A DNA stretch of 64,000 nt from the NCBI GenBank assembly GCA_002395775.1, contig DGUV01000054.1, forward strand, positions 1 to 64,000, given 5' to 3'. Below the pieces are notes generated by a model. That model was given only the letters and a program-made list of their open reading frames with translations. It did not search any database and had not been told where the DNA came from. Shown piece by piece: positions 18,369 through 26,362 of the stretch (the first letter of the stretch is position 1; every line of letters starts with the position of its first letter). A program made the translations under genes and the position numbers. Source of the DNA: Prevotellaceae bacterium UBA4301 (GTDB lineage Bacteria; Bacteroidota; Bacteroidia; Bacteroidales; Bacteroidaceae).

Positions 18369-19058
18369 TTATAGAGAGACAAGAAACTCGCGGGTGACGC
18401 CGAACGAACGGTCGGCCATCTCCTGCCAGAAGTTTTCATATTGCTGTTGGTGCCCTTCTGCTCCGGGCGTGTCACTGATGATACGGAACGAGACGAAGGG
18501 CACTCCTTGTATGTGGCACACCTGGGCAATGGCAGCCGACTCCATGTCCACGGCCAGTCCGTCGGGAAACAGCGTCTTGATGTCATTCAGTGCCTGGCGC
18601 GAGGTGATGAACTGGTCGCCCGTCAGAATCAGACCTGCGTGGATGCGCGTCTGTCCCTGCACACTCTTGGCCACGCTCACCAGTCGCTCGTCGCCTTCGT
18701 AGTAGAGGGGCAAGCCCTGCACTTGGCCCCGCTGGCATCCCAGCCCCACGCCACAGTCCACATCGTGGTAGGCCAATCGGCTGCTCACCACCACGTCCAT
18801 CACCCCCAGACAGGGGTCGATGCCACCGGCACAGCCCGTCGATACGATGCACTCGGGACGGAACTCGCGAATCATCGCCATAGTCCCCATGGCGGCATTC
18901 ACCTTGCCAATGCCGCACTGCATGAGCACCACCTCGTGGGTCCCGATGCGCCCCAAGGTAAACTTCATCCGGTCGGCCTCGGCATGTTCCACATGTTCCA
19001 TCAGCCTAACTAATTGTTCAAATTCGACCGTCATGGCCGTCAGTATTCCTATTTTCAT
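18369..19058 (-). CDS. mtnN: 5'-methylthioadenosine/S-adenosylhomocysteine nucleosidase
   Basis: The enzyme cleaves adenine from methylthioadenosine and S-adenosylhomocysteine, recycling methionine metabolites and feeding the S-ribosylhomocysteine pool. Family motifs seen: IGILTAMTVEFEQL at the N-terminus, STGCAGGIDPCLGVMDVVV, AVDMESAAIAQ, and FRIISDTPG with the catalytic Asp. At 229 residues it is full length. It starts inside the last codons of the upstream symporter gene (4-base ATGA overlap), so both probably share one transcript. Confidence 0.93.
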   Translation of the reverse strand: MKIGILTAMTVEFEQLVRLMEHVEHAEADRMKFTLGRIGTHEVVLMQCGIGKVNAAMGTMAMIREFRPECIVSTGCAGGIDPCLGVMDVVVSSRLAYHDVDCGVGLGCQRGQVQGLPLYYEGDERLVSVAKSVQGQTRIHAGLILTGDQFITSRQALNDIKTLFPDGLAVDMESAAIAQVCHIQGVPFVSFRIISDTPGAEGHQQQYENFWQEMADRSFGVTREFLVSL

Positions 19059-20392
19059 ATCTCCATGTATTTTTTAGTTTCGCTCACTACCACGCCGCTC
19101 AGCAACAACAGGCTCAGCAGGTTGGGGATGGCCATGAGGGCATTCATCAGGTCGGCCAGGTCCCAGACAAGTGACAATTGCACGATGGAACCGACGAAAA
19201 CCACGCCGATGAACATCAGTCGGTAGAACACAATCACACGCTTCCCGCTCAGGTATTCCAGTGCCCGTTCGCCGTAGTAGCTCCATCCCAGGATGGTGCT
19301 GAAGGCAAAGGTCACGATGCCGAAGGCCAGCAGGGGAGCGCCCACGAGGGGAATCTTCTCGAAGGCCATCTTCGTCAGTGCGGCTCCGTTGGTGTAGTCG
19401 ATGTCGGGGTGCATGAGTATGCTGCTCACCAGGACGATACCCGTCAGGGCACAGATGACCACGGTGTCCCAGAAGGTGCCCGTACTGCTCACCAGTGCTT
19501 GTCGCACGGGATTCTTGGTCTGTGCTGCAGCGGCCATGATGGGTGCCGAGCCCATTCCGCTCTCGTTGCTGAACAGTCCCCGGGCTATGCCGTATCGGGC
19601 CGTCACCATAATGGTGGTGCCCACGAAGCCGCCGCCAGCCGCAGAGGGGGTGAAGGCGCTCACGCAGATGAGCCGTATGGCGGGCCAGACGTAGGAGGCA
19701 TTGAGAAGGAGAATGTAGATACATCCCACCACGTAGAGCAACGCCATCAGAGGGACGAAGGCCGTGCAGAAGCGGGCAATGCCGCGGATGCCGAACAGCA
19801 CCACCAAGGCCGTGCACAAGGCCACGGCCAACCCCGAGACGTAGTGGGGCACGCCATAGGTCTCGTTCACCAGCATTGAGATGGCGTTGCTTTGCACCAT
19901 GTTGCCGATGCCAAAGGCCGCCAGTGCCGTGAACACGCAGAAGAGCACTGCCGCCCAGCGCCAGCCCAGCCCGCGCTCCAGCGCATACATCGGGCCGCCC
20001 AGCATCTTGCCGTCGCTTGTCTGTTGGCGGTATTTCACGGCCAGCAGTCCCTCGGCATACTTGGTGGCCATGCCCAGCACACCCGTCACCCAGCACCATA
20101 GCACGGCTCCGGGCCCACCCAGCGCAATGGCCGTGGCCACGCCCACGATGTTACCCGTTCCGATGGTTGCAGCCAGCGAAGTCACCAACGCTGCAAACTG
20201 GGATACGTCGCCCGCAGCCCCCTCGTCGCGCGTCACGCTCAGGCGGATGGCCCGCAGGATGTGGCGCTGTGGGAAGCGCAGGCGCAGGGTGAGAAACAAG
20301 TGGGTGCCTACCAGTAGGACTATCATTGGCCAGCCCCACAACACCCCGTTGACGGCACTGACAACGGAGGAAAAAGTTTCATACGGATTCAT
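19055..20392 (-). CDS. Alanine/glycine:cation symporter (AgcS family)
   Basis: A polytopic inner-membrane transporter of 445 residues in the sodium:alanine symporter family. The family signature region GTGNIVGVATAIALGGPGAV is present, followed by TKYAEGLLAVKYR and a later NESGMGSAPIMAAAA loop. The ATG at 20392 (MNPYETF) sits just after a strong promoter; MQRV at 20404 would lie in the promoter itself. It probably imports alanine or glycine with sodium. Confidence 0.9.
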   Translation of the reverse strand: MNPYETFSSVVSAVNGVLWGWPMIVLLVGTHLFLTLRLRFPQRHILRAIRLSVTRDEGAAGDVSQFAALVTSLAATIGTGNIVGVATAIALGGPGAVLWCWVTGVLGMATKYAEGLLAVKYRQQTSDGKMLGGPMYALERGLGWRWAAVLFCVFTALAAFGIGNMVQSNAISMLVNETYGVPHYVSGLAVALCTALVVLFGIRGIARFCTAFVPLMALLYVVGCIYILLLNASYVWPAIRLICVSAFTPSAAGGGFVGTTIMVTARYGIARGLFSNESGMGSAPIMAAAAQTKNPVRQALVSSTGTFWDTVVICALTGIVLVSSILMHPDIDYTNGAALTKMAFEKIPLVGAPLLAFGIVTFAFSTILGWSYYGERALEYLSGKRVIVFYRLMFIGVVFVGSIVQLSLVWDLADLMNALMAIPNLLSLLLLSGVVVSETKKYMEI

Positions 20393-20401
20393 AACTCGCT
20401 G

Positions 20402-20433
20402 CAAAAGTACGATTAAGTGAGGGAAAATGCAAA
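20402..20433 (-). promoter_or_regulatory. Promoter for the symporter-mtnN operon
   Basis: Minus-strand TTTG (20433-20430), 20 bases, TACTTTTG (20409-20402). The -33 box lies in the near-palindrome CAAATAAATTTG, which offers TTTG on both strands. Confidence 0.75.
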
Positions 20434-20544
20434 TAAATTTGCGTTTTCTCTAGCTTATTCGTGTCTCTGACCTTCGGTCGAAGATACTCTCGCTCGGAAA
20501 ACTGCAAATAAATTTGCGTTTTCTCTTGCTTATTCGTATCTTTG
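20422..20544. repeat. Direct duplication of a promoter-bearing segment
   Basis: About 48 bases at 20422-20469 recur at 20496-20544 with few differences; both contain CAAATAAATTTGCGTTTTCTC and CTTATTCGT. The -7 box is TGTCTCTG in the first copy and TATCTTTG in the second. Between the copies lies a small self-complementary CTTCGGTCGAAG. Confidence 0.8.
20513..20544 (+). promoter_or_regulatory. Promoter for the deoxynucleoside kinase genes
   Basis: TTTG (20513-20516), 20 bases, TATCTTTG (20537-20544). The start codon is at 20569. Confidence 0.75.
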
Positions 20545-20568
20545 TGGCACAAAACATGAGAAACTGAA

Positions 20569-21189
20569 ATGCACATCGCTGTTGCCGGAAACATAGGAAG
20601 CGGAAAGACCACTCTGACCAACCTGCTGGCCAGACACTACGATTGGGAACCCCGATTCGAGGCGGTTTCCTATAATCCCTATCTCGAGGACTACTATGCT
20701 GACATTCAGCGCTGGGCCTTCAACCTGGAGGTGTATTTCCTGAAGGAACGCTTCAAGGACAACCTTGCCATCGAACACAGCCGCAAGACCATCATTCAGG
20801 ACCGTAGCATCTACGAGGGGGTCTATGTCTTTGCTGCCAACAACAAGCGCATGGGACAGCTCTCCGACCGCGACTACGAGACCTACATGGAACTCTTTGA
20901 ACAGATGCTCACCCAGTTGCGCATCCCCGACCTAATGATTTACCTCCGTGCCGACATCGCCCATCTGGTGGAAAACATCCAGAAGCGCGGACGCGACTAC
21001 GAACAGACCATACAGATTGAATACCTGCAGGGACTGAACGAACTCTACGAGGAGTTCATCTATCAGAAATATCCGGGCCGCGTGCTCACTGTCGATGTCA
21101 ACAATCTCGACTACCAGCATCGCCCCGAGGACCTGAAGTCCATCATCGACCGCATCGACGCCCATCTCTTCGGACTCTTCCCGATATGA
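20569..21189 (+). CDS. Deoxynucleoside kinase (first tandem copy)
   Basis: A 206-residue P-loop kinase of the dNK family, which phosphorylates deoxynucleosides to monophosphates for salvage. It shows the P-loop GNIGSGKTT (residues 6-14), the substrate-binding EDYYADIQRWAFNLE region, the DRSIYEG motif and the LID segment QKRGRDYEQ. Substrate choice (deoxyadenosine or deoxyguanosine is usual in Bacteroidetes) cannot be read from the sequence. A second, similar kinase follows after 111 bases. Confidence 0.9.
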   Translation: MHIAVAGNIGSGKTTLTNLLARHYDWEPRFEAVSYNPYLEDYYADIQRWAFNLEVYFLKERFKDNLAIEHSRKTIIQDRSIYEGVYVFAANNKRMGQLSDRDYETYMELFEQMLTQLRIPDLMIYLRADIAHLVENIQKRGRDYEQTIQIEYLQGLNELYEEFIYQKYPGRVLTVDVNNLDYQHRPEDLKSIIDRIDAHLFGLFPI

Positions 21190-21225
21190 GCGCCTCATGC
21201 CGCCGAATGGAAAACAGGCTCGAAG

Positions 21226-21300
21226 AGCCAATTAAACGTTAAACCCATTAAACGTTAAACCCATTAAACGTTAACCTTTTAAACATTAAACTTTTATAAA
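21226..21300. repeat. TTAAAC-type repeats between the kinase genes
   Basis: Three units of ATTAAACGTTAAACCC, the last degenerate, are followed by TTAAACTTTTATAAA (21286-21300), which abuts the ATG of the second kinase. Just upstream, GGCTC-GAA-GAGCC (near 21210) can form a hairpin after the first kinase. Confidence 0.75.
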
Positions 21301-21924
21301 ATGCACATCGCAATCGCCGGAAACATAGGCAGTGGGAAGACCACCCTCACCAAGATGCTCGCCAAGCGCTATGGCTGGACACCCCAGTTCGAGCCCGTGG
21401 ACAACAACCCCTATCTCGAGGACTACTATGCCGACATGGCCCGGTGGTCGTTCAACCTGCAAATCTATTTTCTCAACAAGCGCTTCCGCGACGTGGTCGA
21501 GATATCGAAGTCGGACGACTACATCATTCAGGACCGCACCATATTTGAGGATGCACGCATCTTTGCCCCCAACCTCCACAACAAGGGACTAATGAGCGAC
21601 CGCGACTTTGCCAACTACTCCGAACTCTTCGACCTCATGATGTCTCTGGTCAAGTTGCCCGACCTCATGATCTACATCCGTTCGAGCATCTCCAACCTGG
21701 TGTTCCAGATTCAGAAACGCGGACGTGCCTACGAGCAGAGTATCCAGATTGACTATCTCCAGGGTCTCAACGACCTCTATGAAGAATGGATTCGGACTTA
21801 CACAGGTCCGCTGCTCATCGTTGATGGCGACACTTGCAAGTTCGGTGACGACCCCAAGGCTTTCCAAACCATCACCGACGGCATTGATGCCAACCTCTAC
21901 GGTCTGTTCCCTCTCGGAAATTGA
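21301..21924 (+). CDS. Deoxynucleoside kinase (second tandem copy)
   Basis: A 207-residue paralogue of the preceding kinase, with the same P-loop GNIGSGKTT, the EDYYADMARWSFNLQ substrate region, DRTIFEDARIF, and LID QKRGRAYEQ. The differences between copies (SIYEGVYVF versus TIFEDARIF) fall at the nucleoside site, so the pair probably differ in base preference. The gene begins directly after a TTAAACTTTTATAAA box. The glycosidase gene starts 10 bases after its stop. Confidence 0.9.
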   Translation: MHIAIAGNIGSGKTTLTKMLAKRYGWTPQFEPVDNNPYLEDYYADMARWSFNLQIYFLNKRFRDVVEISKSDDYIIQDRTIFEDARIFAPNLHNKGLMSDRDFANYSELFDLMMSLVKLPDLMIYIRSSISNLVFQIQKRGRAYEQSIQIDYLQGLNDLYEEWIRTYTGPLLIVDGDTCKFGDDPKAFQTITDGIDANLYGLFPLGN

Positions 21925-21934
21925 AAGGCTACCC

Positions 21935-24900
21935 ATGCGAATCATTAAGGTTTTATTTCTTGTTGTCAATTGCCTATTGTCAATTGTCAATCTGACCAAT
22001 GCACAGCCGTTGGTCAACACACTCATTGGAACTGGCAACAGCAATACCACCACTGCTGGCCGTTTCGGCAAAGGAAGTGAAGAACACGGGCACACCATAC
22101 CTGCCGTACTCGAGCCTCACGGAATGACTTTCTGGACACCCCAGACACGCGCAACCGAACAAAAGTGCATTTGTCCTTATTATTATAATGATACACGCCT
22201 GCAGGGCTTCCGCGCCTCCCATTGGATAGTGGGCGGTTGCACGCAGGACTATGGTTCATTTACCTTAATGCCCTTGCCCAGCAAAAAACGACTCGAGGCA
22301 GAACAACGTGCCACTCCCTTCAGCCATGCCTTAGAGATTGCCACGCCTGCCTATTATAGCGTCAGTCTTCCGTATGTGCAATGTGAGATGACGGGCCGCA
22401 GCCGTTCGGCCATCTTCCGGTTCTCTTTTAAGAATAAGAAAAAGGCCTATCTGGTCTTTGAAACCAATAGCGACGAAAGCGAGGGCACTATTGAATACGA
22501 TGCCCAACAGGCACAGGTTCATGCAACCAATCCCGTTCATCGCATCTATCAGGGATGGGGAGAATCGGCTGGAATGACAGGCTATGCCGTACTTCAACTC
22601 CGTCCCGAGGATGTCGTGGAATGGGGCAAAGAAGGCAATATCCTATGGATTCGTCTCAACCGAACCGATGTCCTTGCAAAGGTTGCCACCAGCTTCACAG
22701 GCATCGACGGAGCCCAACGGAACTTGGAATCCGAGATTCCGCATTGGGATTTCGACAAGACGCGCCGTCAGCTGGAACAAATCTGGGAACAGCAGTTTGG
22801 AAAGATCCAGATTCACGCCTCTCACCCCTCACCCCTCACCTCTCACCTCTACCACACCTCCTTCCTTCCTCATGTCATCAGTGACGTCGATGGCCGATAT
22901 CCTGGCTTTGCTGGCACGGGTATAAAACAGATGGAGATTGGGCGACATTATTACGACGATTTCTCGGCATGGGACACCTATCGGGCACAACATCCTTTGC
23001 TCAACATCATCTCGCCTCGTGAGAGTGCCGACATGATGCAATCACTTGTCTTGAAATACCAACAAGGCGGTTGGTTGCCTATCTTCCCTTGTTGGAACTC
23101 CTACACTTCGGCGATGATAGGCGATCATTGTGCCGCCATCCTGGCTGAAGCCTATAAGAAAGGCATTCGCCACTTCGACTACGAAACGGCCTACGAGGCC
23201 ATGCGCAAGAATGCCTTCACGGGCCTTTCCTCTCCCTCATCTCCCCTCACTTCTCGTCTCTACAAGGACGGCATGGGCCGGCGTGCCTTGGATTCCTACA
23301 TGTACTATGGCTACATCTCTCTGGAGGACAGCGTGCCCGATGCTTTTCATCAGCGCGAGCAGGTGAGTCGCACCATGGAGTATGCCTATGACGACTATGC
23401 CGTGGCCGAGATGGCCCGCCTGTTGGGACATGTCGATGACTATCGGCTGCTCACCCTTCGCAGCCACAATTGGGCCAATGTCATCAATCCCCTGACTGGT
23501 TGGTGTGACGGCAGAAAGGCCGATGGCAGTTTCCTCACCTCTCACCTCTCACCCCTCACCTCGGTCGAAGAGACCCGACCGAGTTATATCACCGAAGGCT
23601 GGCCTTGCCACTACACTTGGTATGTGCCCCACGATGTTGAGGGCCTCATCCAACAGATGGGAGGACGCAAGCGTTTCGTGGCTCGACTCGACAGCATGTT
23701 TACCGAGGGCCTTTATTGGCATGGCAATGAACCCTGTCATCAAGTGGCTTACCTCTTTGATTATGCAGGCGAACCTTGGCGCACACAACGATGGGTTCGT
23801 CATATTCTCAATACTGAATATAACAACACTCCGGGTGGACTCTCTGGAAACGACGATGCCGGACAGATGTCGGCTTGGTACATCTTCTCTTGCCTTGGTT
23901 TCTATCCCGTTTGTCCCGTATCAGGCGAATATGCCGTCGGTAGTCCAGTCTTTCCCGAGGTCGAGATTCCATTAGAGAATGGGAACGTTTTCCGTATCAT
24001 TGCCCATAATGCTTCAGACGAGAACATCTACATCCAATCGGCTAAAATTAACAATTTTCCGATGGAATCGCCGTTTTTTACGCATGACGACATTCTCGCA
24101 GGCAGTACTCTTGAGTTCGAGATGGGACCCCAGCCTTCGGCATGGGGATGTTCCGAAACCACCGTCTTCAATCCCCTCGACTTTGGTGCCGTAGGCGATG
24201 GCATTCATGATGATACCCAAGCCGTACAAGCCTGCATCAACGCAGCATCACCCCTCCTTGGGAAGGGACGGGGGAGGTTGTTTTTTCCCTCTGGCAAAAC
24301 CTTCCTCGTCGGTCCACTTGAACTTAAAGGAAACATCGATTATCACTTCGAGGCTGGGAGTCGACTGCTCGCCAATCCTGATGAAAGCATCTATCACTTG
24401 AGCGCCTTTGGCAACAACCGTGGCGAGGGCATGCTCTGGCTTTGGGCCAACGGGGCCGACAACATCTCTTTCTCCGGCCAGGGCATCATCGACGGCAATG
24501 GCATAGCCTTCATGGGACCTGAGCTGGAAGATTCCTACGTCCTCAAAGAGTTGAAGGATCCCAAGTTCGACCCGCGTCCCCATGTGCTCACCTTCTTTGG
24601 TTGCCGCAACCTTGAGATATCGGGCATCACCGTGCAGAACGGAGCCTATTGGACCATCCACCTCGTGGGTTGTGATGGGGCCCGCATCCACGACATGAGT
24701 CTGCTCAACCAGCTGAAGATTCGCAATGGCGACGGCATCGACCTCGACCACACCTCCAATGTCGATATCTGGAACTGTCTCATTGAGAGTGGCGACGACT
24801 GCATCTGCCTCAAGAACCGTCGCGAATACAGCGAGGGATACCTCGAAGCCTTCTCCTATCTCTCACCTCTTGCTTCCCATCCCTTGCCCCTCGTAATGCG

Positions 24901-25555
24901 CAGCACCAAGACACAGCACATCCGCGTCCGCAACTGCGTCATGACGGGTCGCTCCTGCACCATCAAGATAGGAAGTGAGAACATGGACAGCATCTCCGAC
25001 ATCGTCTTCGACCAGTGCGTCATCCGTGCCAGCAATCGAGCCTTGGGCATACAAAACCGCGACGAGGGCACCGTCACCGACGTCACATTCCAGAACATGC
25101 AACTCGAAAGCCGCCTCTTCACCGATGTTTGGTGGGGCAAGGCCGAGCCCATCTATGTCACCTCCTATCCCCGTGCCGTCGGCAACCACAAGGATGCCGG
25201 TTGGCGTTTCCCCAAAGGGGCCACCGAGGGCCGTTGCGGCGAGGTCAGCCACATCACCTTCCGCAACATCGAAGGCATCAGTGAGAACGGTTGTTTCATA
25301 GGCGGCGATATTCCCGGCAAGGTCCACGACATCGTGTTCGATAACGTCACGCTCACCCTCCGTCGCCTCACCCGCCATCCCCTTGGGGTCTATGACCGCC
25401 GTCCCTGTCTGGGCGAAGGTTTCATCACAGGCAAAACCCACGGGGTGGTGCTCCAGAACATCAGCGATTTCTCTCCCCGCCGCTTCGAGGTCATTCTCGA
25501 CGACACCTTCCCCGAGGACCAGTACGGCCACTCCGTGGAATCTGTTAATCTCTGA
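21935..25555 (+). CDS. GH92 mannosidase - GH28 fusion, secreted, with repeat-derived insertions
   Basis: This is a 1206-residue exported protein joining two glycosidase families. Residues about 28-735 are a GH92 exo-alpha-mannosidase (VNTLIGTGNSNTTTAGRF, GGCTQDYGSF, EYAYDDYAVAEMARLLG, ITEGWPCHYTWYVPHDVEG, GNDDAGQMSAWYIFSCLGF). Residues about 742-1206 are a right-handed beta-helix of the GH28 polygalacturonase type (FNPLDFGAVGDGIHDDTQA, NGDGIDLDH near 930, SGDDCICLKN near 951). The GH28 aspartates are kept, but the third SHG-like motif is replaced. Five short Ser/Pro/Leu- or Gly-rich insertions in the chain are encoded by low-complexity DNA. The ATG at 21935 gives a signal peptide ending TNAQP; an earlier in-frame start lies inside the kinase gene. 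The likely substrates are a mannose-containing glycan and a uronic-acid or other pectin-like chain, by inference. Confidence 0.85.
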   Translation: MRIIKVLFLVVNCLLSIVNLTNAQPLVNTLIGTGNSNTTTAGRFGKGSEEHGHTIPAVLEPHGMTFWTPQTRATEQKCICPYYYNDTRLQGFRASHWIVGGCTQDYGSFTLMPLPSKKRLEAEQRATPFSHALEIATPAYYSVSLPYVQCEMTGRSRSAIFRFSFKNKKKAYLVFETNSDESEGTIEYDAQQAQVHATNPVHRIYQGWGESAGMTGYAVLQLRPEDVVEWGKEGNILWIRLNRTDVLAKVATSFTGIDGAQRNLESEIPHWDFDKTRRQLEQIWEQQFGKIQIHASHPSPLTSHLYHTSFLPHVISDVDGRYPGFAGTGIKQMEIGRHYYDDFSAWDTYRAQHPLLNIISPRESADMMQSLVLKYQQGGWLPIFPCWNSYTSAMIGDHCAAILAEAYKKGIRHFDYETAYEAMRKNAFTGLSSPSSPLTSRLYKDGMGRRALDSYMYYGYISLEDSVPDAFHQREQVSRTMEYAYDDYAVAEMARLLGHVDDYRLLTLRSHNWANVINPLTGWCDGRKADGSFLTSHLSPLTSVEETRPSYITEGWPCHYTWYVPHDVEGLIQQMGGRKRFVARLDSMFTEGLYWHGNEPCHQVAYLFDYAGEPWRTQRWVRHILNTEYNNTPGGLSGNDDAGQMSAWYIFSCLGFYPVCPVSGEYAVGSPVFPEVEIPLENGNVFRIIAHNASDENIYIQSAKINNFPMESPFFTHDDILAGSTLEFEMGPQPSAWGCSETTVFNPLDFGAVGDGIHDDTQAVQACINAASPLLGKGRGRLFFPSGKTFLVGPLELKGNIDYHFEAGSRLLANPDESIYHLSAFGNNRGEGMLWLWANGADNISFSGQGIIDGNGIAFMGPELEDSYVLKELKDPKFDPRPHVLTFFGCRNLEISGITVQNGAYWTIHLVGCDGARIHDMSLLNQLKIRNGDGIDLDHTSNVDIWNCLIESGDDCICLKNRREYSEGYLEAFSYLSPLASHPLPLVMRSTKTQHIRVRNCVMTGRSCTIKIGSENMDSISDIVFDQCVIRASNRALGIQNRDEGTVTDVTFQNMQLESRLFTDVWWGKAEPIYVTSYPRAVGNHKDAGWRFPKGATEGRCGEVSHITFRNIEGISENGCFIGGDIPGKVHDIVFDNVTLTLRRLTRHPLGVYDRRPCLGEGFITGKTHGVVLQNISDFSPRRFEVILDDTFPEDQYGHSVESVNL
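22819..24893. repeat. Five low-complexity insertions inside the GH92-GH28 gene
   Basis: CTCACC-type runs occur at 22819-22850, 23226-23260, 23532-23562 and 24855-24893 and encode peptides such as SHPSPLTSHL, SPSSPLTSRL, LTSHLSPLTS and LSPLASHPLPL. A different GC-rich unit (CCCCTCCTTGGGAAGGG) at 24248-24277 encodes SPLLGKGRGRL. All keep the reading frame. The one at 23532 runs into a self-complementary CTCGGTC...GACCGAG. Confidence 0.75.
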
Positions 25556-25816
25556 CCCCTATTAAGGATAATGGTGTCAGCGAGCATGTAAATGTTGTCC
25601 ATAATAGCTCTATATTAAACTTTTATGCGGTAAAGATGATAATAATAGTTCAAAATACAACCTTATAACCAATTTTCTCAAGGAATTTCTTTATATGCCA
25701 TGAATAAACGGTACGCATTCCTTGTCAACCGCTCTTGCCCAGGCAAACTATGCTAGCATTATTCCTGTTCACTACGAACTATTGACCCATTAGTTCTTAG
25801 CCATTCCCTATTCGTT

Positions 25817-25929
25817 CCCAATCATCGAAAAATTACTTACCAATGATGGCTTGATCATTGTACCAATCATCGGCTCATCATTGGTAAGTAAATTCGTGAT
25901 GATTGGTAAGTAAATTTTCGATGATTGGG
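25817..25929. repeat. Long inverted repeat with two alternative right arms
   Basis: The left arm 25817-25848 (CCCAATCATCG...CAATGATG) is complementary, with few mismatches, both to 25876-25905 and to 25898-25929. The right side also contains direct repeats of GATTGGTAAGTAAATT. Mutually exclusive hairpins of about 30 bp are possible. Confidence 0.8.
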
Positions 25930-26191
25930 AAATGATTTCTCGATGATTGGCCAATCTCTGTCTGTAGGCCTTAGAATCTTCCGCCTCAGCTGGCTGAATG
26001 GCGGGAATCAGTTGTCTGAATAACCCTCGTCAGTTGGCTGGCCGCCCCCACACCGCTAACTGTCTTCCCCCATTAAACCATCAAACTTTTCGCTCGACCT
26101 TTGGGGACGCTTGCCGGAGCAAAAAAACTATTAAACCATTAAACTGTTAAACCATTAAACTTTTATCAAGCATCAAATACTTCCCGAAGAA

Positions 26192-26223
26192 TTTCCTTAT
26201 TTCAAAGAAATAATGTACCTTTG
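26192..26223 (+). promoter_or_regulatory. Promoter of the polysaccharide cluster
   Basis: TACCTTTG (26216-26223) is a perfect -7 box; 20 bases upstream is TTTC (26192-26195) instead of TTTG. The untranslated leader to the ATG at 26363 is about 130 bases. Confidence 0.65.
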
Positions 26224-26362
26224 CAAAAATCCGTAAGGATAGACTTTTCGAATGAAGAAACATTGTCAGGTCTCAAAATCAGTCCTTTCGCAATGTAATC
26301 CTTTGAGAATTATGATGTTACAGGATTCTCGAAGCCCCAGAGGAATGTCGAAATTCTAAAAT

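Larger units (their letters stand above)
25556..26362. other. 807-bp non-coding region before the polysaccharide cluster
   Basis: No credible gene on either strand. From left to right it holds an AT-rich stretch (including ATTAAACTTTTAT near 25614), a large imperfect inverted repeat (25817-25929), short CAGTTGGCTG-like direct repeats (about 25990-26045), TTAAAC repeats (26072-26169), the cluster promoter, and a leader of roughly 130 bases. Confidence 0.7.
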
